DNA of 64,000 nt from Betaproteobacteria bacterium Ga0074130. Lineage in GTDB: Bacteria; Pseudomonadota; Gammaproteobacteria; Burkholderiales; Rhodocyclaceae. The first letter of the stretch is position 1; each line of letters begins with the position of its first letter. The DNA lies in NCBI GenBank assembly GCA_001464495.1, contig LNDZ01000032.1:1-64000 (forward strand). The letters run 5' to 3'. Positions 18,184 through 24,544 of this stretch are shown piece after piece. Below the pieces are notes generated by a model. It did no database searches and was not told where the DNA came from. It saw only the letters and a list, made by a program, of their open reading frames with translations. The position numbers and the translations under genes were made by a program.

Positions 18184-19185
18184 TTGCGCGTGCGCTTTTT
18201 CATCATCGATTTATTCAAGGCGATTGCCGCACAGTTGATTGTGCTGCATCACCTAGTGGCCTATGGCCCGGTCGCCAATGCCGTGGCTGTTGCGGTGCCG
18301 ACCTTGGCGCACTGGCTGTATGACTATGCCCGCATGGCGGTGCAGGTTTTTCTTGTCGTTGGCGGCTATCTGGCTGCGCGCAGCGTTGAAGGGCCACACA
18401 AAGGAACGGTGTGGTCGGCGATCCGCAAACGTTACCTGCGCCTTGTGGTGCCGTTTCTCGTTGCCTTGCTGATCACCACGCTGGTGGCAACCCTCGTCCG
18501 TCCGGGGTTTATCGACGAAGCCATGCCGGCGGTGCCGACGCTGACACAAGTGCTGGCGCATGTGTTTTTGCTGCACGGGGTGCTGGATTATGAGTCGCTC
18601 AGTGCCGGCGTCTGGTACGTGGCGATTGATTTCCAGTTGTATGTCTTATTTGCTTTGCTGGCCTGGTACAGCCGGCATGCCTTGCGTTTGCATCTGGGTA
18701 TTGTGATTGCACTGACGCTGGCATCGTTGTTTCACTTCAACCGCGACAGCAGCTTTGACGATTGGGCGGTGTATTTCTTTGGGGCATACGGCTTGGGCGT
18801 GTTGGCTTTTCATATCAGCCGCCAGCCGCGTCCCATGCCCTGGCTGGCGTTGTTGCTGAGTGTTTCGGTCGCTGCGCTGTGGCTGGATTTCCGCGGGCGC
18901 ATTTTTGTCGCGCTGTGTGTCGCATTGGCGCTGGTATTGCTCCGAAATATTGAAATTCATCGGCAATGGCCGCAGCGGATGGCCGCCTACTTTGGTACCA
19001 ATTCCTATGCCTTGTTCTTAGTGCATTTCTCACTGTGTCTTGCAGGCAATGCTCTGTTTGTTCATTTAGGCTGGGAGTCTCCCCTTGCGGGTGTGCTGAT
19101 GCTGGTGCTGGTGTGGCTCAGCAGCAACCTGCTGGCGCATGTGTTTTATCGCTGCGTTGAGCATCCAGCCAGCAGGCTGCATTGA
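18184..19185 (+). CDS. Membrane acyltransferase family 3 protein
   Basis: Up to 333 residues with about ten hydrophobic membrane segments. FIIDLFKAIAAQLIVLHHLVAYGP near the N terminus matches the acyltransferase_3 signature (the conserved His in the first helix), and VFLVVGGYLAARS is the second signature. Such proteins acylate exported glycans, lipids or peptidoglycan using an inner-membrane acyl donor. The frame starts at TTG 18184; GTG at 18190 is also possible. No polysaccharide cluster surrounds it, so the acceptor is unknown. Confidence 0.85.
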   Translation: MRVRFFIIDLFKAIAAQLIVLHHLVAYGPVANAVAVAVPTLAHWLYDYARMAVQVFLVVGGYLAARSVEGPHKGTVWSAIRKRYLRLVVPFLVALLITTLVATLVRPGFIDEAMPAVPTLTQVLAHVFLLHGVLDYESLSAGVWYVAIDFQLYVLFALLAWYSRHALRLHLGIVIALTLASLFHFNRDSSFDDWAVYFFGAYGLGVLAFHISRQPRPMPWLALLLSVSVAALWLDFRGRIFVALCVALALVLLRNIEIHRQWPQRMAAYFGTNSYALFLVHFSLCLAGNALFVHLGWESPLAGVLMLVLVWLSSNLLAHVFYRCVEHPASRLH

Positions 19186-19217
19186 TGTATGGACGACGCG
19201 CTTCACCCTCGCCGGTC

Positions 19218-19246
19218 TGGGCAGTTGAGGTGGATTCCACTATGAT
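19218..19246 (+). promoter_or_regulatory. Candidate promoter for the structured RNA
   Basis: TGGGCA (19218-19223), a 17-bp spacer and TATGAT (19241-19246). Transcription would start near 19253, just before the first RNA hairpin. Confidence 0.45.
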
Positions 19247-19252
19247 GTGACC

Positions 19253-19386
19253 TAGGTCTGCGGCAGGTGAATCTGACGGAACATCGAACGACGCGTCAGA
19301 TTGCCTGCATGGCCGGGAAACACAGTGGCGCAAGCCCGCCCGGCTGCCCGGATACGCGGCCTCCCATGCGGAGGCCGTTTTTATTT
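19253..19386 (+). ncRNA. Candidate structured RNA ending in an intrinsic terminator
   Basis: Between two genes lies a compact unit. Hairpin 1 pairs 19263-19267 with 19304-19308 and 19270-19278 with 19294-19302, 14 bp with a small internal loop. Hairpin 2 pairs 19312-19317 with 19339-19344 and encloses a GGC/GCC stem capped by a GCAA tetraloop (19330-19333). A terminator hairpin ends it. GGA triplets occur at 19278, 19316, 19350 and 19370. It could be a free small RNA of about 130 nt or an attenuator/riboswitch leader for the AAA+ gene 77 bp on. I do not recognise a known family. Confidence 0.5.
19357..19386 (+). terminator. Intrinsic terminator of the candidate RNA
   Basis: An 8-bp GC-rich stem (CGGCCTCC with GGAGGCCG, five-base loop) followed by T5ATTT. 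Confidence 0.85.
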
Positions 19387-19462
19387 GACCTCATGGCGTT
19401 CCGCGTCTGCCGCCCGCAGCGCATCAAGGGATGACACATGTGGCGCAATAACAGGAGCGGCA

Positions 19463-21088
19463 ATGGATTTCGAAATACCGGATGTGCTGGCAGGCAAGCT
19501 GCTCGGCAACATAGACGAAGACGGTGCGCTGGCAAAGCAGCTGTCGGAACATCGCAACCGGCGCGGTCGCATCATCGTGTCGAGCAAGCTGTTCAATGGC
19601 GCTGCGCTGAATACGCTGTACGGCCTGTGCAAGGCGAATGACGAGCGCAACCTGATGTTCCAGCTCTTGGCGCTGGACAATATCCGCAGTTCACCCGATG
19701 CGCGCAAGATTCCCAGTCTGGAAGTCCTGATCAACGGCCTGATCGCCTACCTCAAGCGCGATGCCATTGATGGCTGGCTGTACAAGCGCAACAAGGATGG
19801 CGTGCTGCTACCGTGGTTGGTCACTGGTATGCGTCATATGTTGCCGGTTGAGGGTAAGCCCTATGTCGTCGTCAGCCTAGCGGCCAATACGTTGCAGTCG
19901 GCGGACAAGGAAGTCTCGGACGACTATCGCCAACGCCGTTCCGGCATGAATACGGTGATCGTGATCGATGGCAACGACATCGCAGAACGCACCATTCCCG
20001 AGCTGCTGGCCGAACTCGGTTATTTCCACGAGTGCGCTGACTTCAAGCGTGAATACGAAGATCAGGTCGCACGCTTCCATGAAATGCAGCCTCGGTTTGG
20101 TACCCAATTTGTGGCCAAGCGCGCGGCCTATCTGGTCCGCACCAAGCAAGGCAATGAGTACTTCGCCTTGCCTGAGGGCCAGGTGGCCAAGGTGGTTAAT
20201 GACGAAGAGATTCTGGAGCGTCGTTTCGAGACCAACGCCGACAACACCTTCTGGTGTGAGGCAGGGGTGAAGGACTGTTTCGACAAGATCCCGTTGCATC
20301 CCTATTTGCACGTCTTCCATCTCGAGTTGCATCGCAATATCTGGGTGCACGTCGATAACCTGACGGAGTACAAATACAACCCTTCATTGCGTGAAAAGCT
20401 GGTGCTGCCGCAGGATCACCGCGATCTCATCGACATCCTCACTGCCGACATGGGCGTACTGCTGGAAGATATCGTCGAAGGCAAGTCGGGTGGTACCACT
20501 ATCCTGTGTAAAGGCGCACCGGGTCTGGGCAAAACGCTGACCGCCGAGGTGTATGCCGAAGTCGTGGGTAAGCCCCTGTATCGTGTGCACTCAGGCCAGC
20601 TCGGTATCAGCGCTGAGTCAGTCGAAGCCCACCTCTCGACCATCCTCCGTCGTGCGGCGCGTTGGGGAGCAATCTTGTTGCTTGACGAGGCTGACGTTTA
20701 TATCCGCCAGCGCGACAACGATCTGCAACATAACGCCATCGTCGCCGAATTCTTGCGTACGCTGGAGTACTTCAGTGGCCTGCTGTTCATGACCACGAAT
20801 CGCACCGATGACATCGACGACGCGATCATGTCGCGCTGTATCGCCATCATCAAATACGAGATGCCGTCACGTGAGGATGCGGTGCGTTTGTGGAAGACCC
20901 TGTCGTATCAGTTCGAAGTTGAGCTGACCGACGAGATGATCGAGACACTGGTGGATCGCTTCCCCAACACCAGCGGCCGCGATATCAAGGAGCTCCTCAA
21001 GCTGACCGCCAAGTTCTGCCGCAGCAAGAAGATCCCCTTCTCCGAAGAGGCCTTCCGCCAATGCGCGATGTTCCGCGGGATTAAGTAA
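19463..21088 (+). CDS. AAA+ ATPase with a long uncharacterised N-terminal region
   Basis: 541 residues from the ATG at 19463, which has AGGAG upstream; a frame open to 19301 runs back through the terminator and is not a likely start. Residues 1 to about 330 are of unknown fold. The C-terminal AAA+ module has Walker A GAPGLGKT (351-358), Walker B ILLLDEAD, a sensor-1 TTN, and a RTDDIDDAIMSRC segment carrying the Arg finger. It resembles the FtsH/Vps4-like classic AAA clade. It is a single-gene unit closed by a terminator. Function unknown; substrate remodelling is inferred from the fold. Confidence 0.8.
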   Translation: MDFEIPDVLAGKLLGNIDEDGALAKQLSEHRNRRGRIIVSSKLFNGAALNTLYGLCKANDERNLMFQLLALDNIRSSPDARKIPSLEVLINGLIAYLKRDAIDGWLYKRNKDGVLLPWLVTGMRHMLPVEGKPYVVVSLAANTLQSADKEVSDDYRQRRSGMNTVIVIDGNDIAERTIPELLAELGYFHECADFKREYEDQVARFHEMQPRFGTQFVAKRAAYLVRTKQGNEYFALPEGQVAKVVNDEEILERRFETNADNTFWCEAGVKDCFDKIPLHPYLHVFHLELHRNIWVHVDNLTEYKYNPSLREKLVLPQDHRDLIDILTADMGVLLEDIVEGKSGGTTILCKGAPGLGKTLTAEVYAEVVGKPLYRVHSGQLGISAESVEAHLSTILRRAARWGAILLLDEADVYIRQRDNDLQHNAIVAEFLRTLEYFSGLLFMTTNRTDDIDDAIMSRCIAIIKYEMPSREDAVRLWKTLSYQFEVELTDEMIETLVDRFPNTSGRDIKELLKLTAKFCRSKKIPFSEEAFRQCAMFRGIK

Positions 21089-21105
21089 TGCATAGGTAAG
21101 TAAAC

Positions 21106-21142
21106 AAAAAGCCGGTTCGAGCGATTCGAACCGGCTTTTTTA
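21106..21142 (+). terminator. Intrinsic terminator after the AAA+ gene
   Basis: A long stem AAAAAGCCGGTTCGA with its complement, a short loop, then a T run. Confidence 0.93.
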
Positions 21143-21245
21143 TTTCCTGCCCCACTTTCAATATTGAAGTCATGAGAGGACTGACGACAGCGCATAGCCC
21201 AAGGCGCGTATCATCCCTATCCGCTTTGCTTACTCCAGACCCCTG

Positions 21246-22625
21246 ATGCAACTTGATCCCAAAGAATCTCCTCAATACGCCATTGTGGCGGCCGTTCAGC
21301 TGCCCAGCGTCAGCGATGCGGAGTTCAATGCGTCGTTAAGCGAGCTACGCGAACTTGCTAAAACACTCGGCATTACGGTGGTGCATACCTTTATGCAGAA
21401 GCGTTCGAGCTTTGACACCACGTCGTATCTTGGCAATGGCAAATGCGAAGAGGTGAAGCGTTATATCGACAACGATCCGGTCATGGATGCTTGGCAGACG
21501 GATGCCAAGCTCCTTGAGTACGCGGGGAAGATTGATTTTGTGTTGGTTGATCACGACATCTCGCCTTCACAGGCACGCAACCTTGAGTTGGCGGTGGGTT
21601 GTGAGGTGATGGATCGCACGATGGTGATCCTTGAGATTTTCCATCGCAATGCGCGCTCGCATGCCGCGAAGGCACAAGTTGAAATTGCGCGCCTTGGGTA
21701 CATGGCACCCCGTTTGCGTGAGGCCGCCAAGCTGGCGGGCCCGCAGGGCCGGCAACGCAGTGGCGTGGGTGGGCGTGGTGCCGGTGAGTCCGGTACCGAG
21801 CTGGATAAGCGAAAAATCCGTGATCGTATTGCCGAGCTTAAAAAAGACATTACTGCCATGGAGGCCGATCGTGTGATTCAGCGCTCGCGCCGTCAGGAGC
21901 GCCAAGGGCTGGCATGTGTCACGTTGGTGGGCTACACCAATGCCGGCAAATCTACTTTGATGCGCGCTCTCACGGGCAGCGAAGTGCTGGTGGCGAACAA
22001 GCTATTTGCCACACTGGATACCACTGTGCGTGTGCTGTATCCAGAAAGTGTGCCGCGCATCCTCGTGAGCGATACCGTGGGCTTTATCAAAAACCTGCCG
22101 CATGGTTTGGTGGCGTCGTTCAAGTCCACCCTGGATGAGGCACTAGATGCCTCGCTGTTGCTGCATGTGATTGATGCGAGCGATCCCGGCTTTGAGCGCC
22201 AGCTTGCGGTCACCGACGAGGTGCTGGCCGACATTGGTGCGCAGGACCTACCGCGGCTACGCATTTTCAACAAGATTGATCATGTCGGCGATGACGCTGC
22301 ACAAGCCAGCTGCCGTGCAGCACTGACTGAAAAGTATCCGGGTTGCGTGGTGATGAGTGCGCGTCGCCCTGACGATGTGGCGGCATTACGGCTTGCCATC
22401 ATTGCAATGTTTCAGGGCGAGTTGATTGAGGCTGAGTTATTTCTGCCCTGGTCAGCCCAGCAAGTGCGTGGGCAGATTTATACGAATTGTGCGGTGCTGG
22501 CAGAACGCTCTGAAGAGGATGGCACTTACTTCACTGTTCGCGGCGAACCCGCTGCCATCCAAGCCTTGCGAGAACAGATTGATCCAGCGATGAAGCCCGT
22601 CATCCTTGAGGATTGGGAAAAGTAA
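21246..22625 (+). CDS. hflX: Ribosome-associated GTPase HflX
   Basis: 459 residues. The N-terminal HflX domain (ending in GQRQRSGVGGRGAGESGTELDKRKIRDRI) is followed by a glycine-rich hinge and the G domain: G1 GYTNAGKST from residue 229, the DTVGFI G3 motif and NKID G4. HflX splits stalled or hibernating 70S ribosomes and rescues translation under stress. No hfq or hflKC lies next to it here. Confidence 0.95.
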   Translation: MQLDPKESPQYAIVAAVQLPSVSDAEFNASLSELRELAKTLGITVVHTFMQKRSSFDTTSYLGNGKCEEVKRYIDNDPVMDAWQTDAKLLEYAGKIDFVLVDHDISPSQARNLELAVGCEVMDRTMVILEIFHRNARSHAAKAQVEIARLGYMAPRLREAAKLAGPQGRQRSGVGGRGAGESGTELDKRKIRDRIAELKKDITAMEADRVIQRSRRQERQGLACVTLVGYTNAGKSTLMRALTGSEVLVANKLFATLDTTVRVLYPESVPRILVSDTVGFIKNLPHGLVASFKSTLDEALDASLLLHVIDASDPGFERQLAVTDEVLADIGAQDLPRLRIFNKIDHVGDDAAQASCRAALTEKYPGCVVMSARRPDDVAALRLAIIAMFQGELIEAELFLPWSAQQVRGQIYTNCAVLAERSEEDGTYFTVRGEPAAIQALREQIDPAMKPVILEDWEK

Positions 22626-22710
22626 GCTGAACTAAAGCTGTGCAGGCAAAGCGTTCGAGTTTGCGCTGAATCGCCCGTTTGATGAGTACCCAAGTATCAA
22701 ACGGCGGAAA

Positions 22711-22742
22711 ACAAAAAGCCCAGCAGTCGCTGGGCTTTTTGT
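22711..22742 (+). terminator. Intrinsic terminator after hflX
   Basis: ACAAAAAGCCCAGC with its complement, a four-base loop and a T5 run. Its 3' end overlaps the first bases of the left flanking repeat of the cassette. Confidence 0.92.
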
Positions 22743-22792
22743 TTGGCTGGTTGAGATCTCAGTGGATACGTGAGATCAGTTTGCGCAAGGCA
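22737..22792. repeat. Left 56-bp flanking repeat
   Basis: 51 of 56 bases match 28280-28335 in the same orientation. The core is a palindrome, GATCTCA then a nine-base spacer then TGAGATC; the mismatches fall outside these arms. Together with the right copy it brackets the cassette. Confidence 0.85.
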
Positions 22793-23124
22793 TGATCATA
22801 AATAATTAAGTTGGTCGGGCTGGGTGTTGTTATCGCTTTGATTCTGCTGGATTATTTTCTTGGAAATTTGAGCCTAAGTCTGTCGGGTTCCTGAGCATTT
22901 AACGTTTCGCGAGAGTTTCAAAGTTGGTCGGGCGTTATTCGGCTGTTACCGGGAAGTGGTTTTCAGTGGCTATATAGAAATGATCGAGCTTGGCTGACTG
23001 TGGCCATAACACGCTATGGGTGTTCGACATGAATCACATTCAAGTGTCTTTGTGCGGAAGGGACCTCAAAAGTGGCGATAAGTCACTTTTGTTATGCAAG
23101 CGAACAGTTTTGAAATGCATTGGG
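22793..23124. other. Non-coding left arm of the cassette
   Basis: AT-rich and without a convincing gene; a 78-residue frame at 22990 overlaps the HTH gene and has no support. A 13-base direct repeat AAGTTGGTCGGGC occurs at 22808-22820 and 22921-22933. A 7-bp inverted repeat at 23068-23074 and 23084-23090 lies past the HTH gene and could help end its transcript. Confidence 0.45.
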
Positions 23125-23394
23125 TCAGCCCCCCAAATTTTCGAGTTGCTCCACGACCTTCTGCGCATGGGTCAAGGCCGTATTAATACGGCGCTTTTCG
23201 CTCTGCTTGGGCCTGGTCCCGAATAACTTCTTCAGACATGAACTGATGACGTGAACGGGGGCGCCAAGCTTCTCGCTTTCATAACGAGAGTAAGAGCTTG
23301 GTTTGACCCCCAGTTCTTTGGCGAACACGCGCTGAGTCGCATCCCCTCTGGCATAGAGAAGCAACTCCCGCTGCGAAATCGGGAATTTTTGCAT
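23125..23394 (-). CDS. Small HTH DNA-binding protein, likely cassette repressor
   Basis: 89 residues. The middle reads as a Cro/XRE-like helix-turn-helix: RVFAKELGVKPSSYSRYES, where the VKPSSYSRYES part matches the recognition helix of this fold. The rest is basic with a short C-terminal helix. No Shine-Dalgarno site is seen; an AT-rich TATAAA-like element lies only about 9 bases before the ATG, so the message may be leaderless. It is divergent from the ATPase gene with a perfect palindrome between them, the layout of an autoregulated repressor controlling a toxic or defence operon. Confidence 0.7.
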   Translation of the reverse strand: MQKFPISQRELLLYARGDATQRVFAKELGVKPSSYSRYESEKLGAPVHVISSCLKKLFGTRPKQSEKRRINTALTHAQKVVEQLENLGG

Positions 23395-23405
23395 TCAATT
23401 TATAT

Positions 23406-23440
23406 TGCTACTATTACATCGTGGATGCTATAGTAGCATC
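23406..23440. promoter_or_regulatory. Palindromic operator between HTH and ATPase genes
   Basis: A perfect 7-3-7 palindrome GATGCTA-TAG-TAGCATC lies at 23424-23440. A further half site TGCTACTAT at 23406-23414 is the inverse of ATAGTAGCA at 23430-23438. These repeated inverted sites suit a dimeric HTH repressor and overlap the region where the minus-strand HTH promoter should be. Confidence 0.65.
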
Positions 23441-23453
23441 ATCAGAAGGCGTT

Positions 23454-23481
23454 TTGAATATGCTTCAGCCCCTGCGATAAT
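23454..23481 (+). promoter_or_regulatory. Candidate promoter of the ATPase-protease-DUF3800 operon
   Basis: TTGAAT (23454-23459), 16 bp, GATAAT (23476-23481), placing the start of transcription about 20 bases before the ATPase ATG and just downstream of the palindromic operator. Confidence 0.55.
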
Positions 23482-23506
23482 GTGACCAAACATTAAGGTG
23501 AAGACG

Positions 23507-24487
23507 ATGGCCAAGGCCGACCAAGTCAAGGCGCTGCTCCGTGCATATGCCATTGATGACAAGCAGAATTTTTATTCGGTGGCCCTGCAAATGGCCGCCG
23601 ATGAAGCTGTGCGCGGCCATGTCAAATTCGCGGCGGAACTACGCGATCTCGTCGATGCGGCTAAAGCCACTCGTGGCGTCGCGCCTGCACCGAGGGCCAT
23701 TCCTTTAGTCCAGCCGAAGGGTGAGCTTTCGGAGTTGCTCACCGTTCACTACCCTCATGAGCACCTGCAAACCATGGTGCTGGCCAAGGAGGTTCAGGAA
23801 AAGCTACAGCGTGTGCTGGTGGAGCAAAGGCAGCATGAGCGCCTTTCTGCGCATAGCCTTGCACCGCGTCGGAAACTCCTTTTGGTCGGACCTCCTGGAA
23901 CCGGAAAAACCATGACGGCTGCTGTTTTGGCGGGTGAGCTTCGCCTGCCGTTATTCACGGTTCGCTTTGACAGTCTGATCACGAAGTTCATGGGCGAGAG
24001 CGCGTCCAAACTCCGGTTGGTATTTGATGCGATAAAAGCAACTCGTGGCGTGTACTTCTTCGACGAGTTTGACTCTCTGGGTCTTCAGCGCGGCAGCCAA
24101 CATGATGTTGCTGAAATGCGGCGTACCCTGAACATGTTCCTGCAGTTGATCGAACGAGATGATTCGAACAGCTTGATCGTTGCAGCAACGAATCATGGTA
24201 AGGACCTCGATACAGCACTGTTCCGCCGTTTCGATGATGTCATTCGATATGCGGCTCCAGATAACACACAAATTCAATCGTTGATTCTGAGTCGTCTCGG
24301 TGCGTTTGCCAGCAATGCGTTGAACCTTGAACGGATTGCTGAGGCGGGTGTCGGCGAGTCCCATGCAGATGTGGTGAACGCCTGTAATGATGCTTTGAAA
24401 GATGCCATCATGGCTCATGAGACTTCTGTCTCCGAAGAAAGCATCATCCGACATTTGAGAGAACGCGCATCAATGAAAATTGGGTAA
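23507..24487 (+). CDS. AAA+ ATPase, IetA-like
   Basis: 326 residues from the ATG at 23507, with AAGGTG upstream; a GTG at 23498 is the longer option. A helical N-terminal part (about 1-90) leads into an AAA+ domain. Walker A GPPGTGKT is at 128-135, FMGESASKLR is the pore-loop-type segment, GVYFFDEFDSL is Walker B, AATNHG is sensor 1, and LFRRFDDVIRY holds the Arg finger. With the subtilase 57 bp downstream this matches the IetAS arrangement, where the ATPase and protease are both needed. It probably gates or feeds the protease. Confidence 0.82.
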   Translation: MAKADQVKALLRAYAIDDKQNFYSVALQMAADEAVRGHVKFAAELRDLVDAAKATRGVAPAPRAIPLVQPKGELSELLTVHYPHEHLQTMVLAKEVQEKLQRVLVEQRQHERLSAHSLAPRRKLLLVGPPGTGKTMTAAVLAGELRLPLFTVRFDSLITKFMGESASKLRLVFDAIKATRGVYFFDEFDSLGLQRGSQHDVAEMRRTLNMFLQLIERDDSNSLIVAATNHGKDLDTALFRRFDDVIRYAAPDNTQIQSLILSRLGAFASNALNLERIAEAGVGESHADVVNACNDALKDAIMAHETSVSEESIIRHLRERASMKIG

Positions 24488-24544
24488 CATTTTTTCATTT
24501 GCAATCGTTACAATCGATAGGACTCCTCGACGTGAGACCTATCG

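Noticed and set aside
19311..19350. Possible cobalamin riboswitch, suggested by GGGAA and CTGCCCGG segments
   Set aside because: The order and spacing of the conserved cobalamin blocks are wrong and the flanking B12 box is absent.
22990..23226. A 78-codon plus-strand frame in the cassette left arm
   Set aside because: It overlaps the HTH gene antisense and has no domain or ribosome site.
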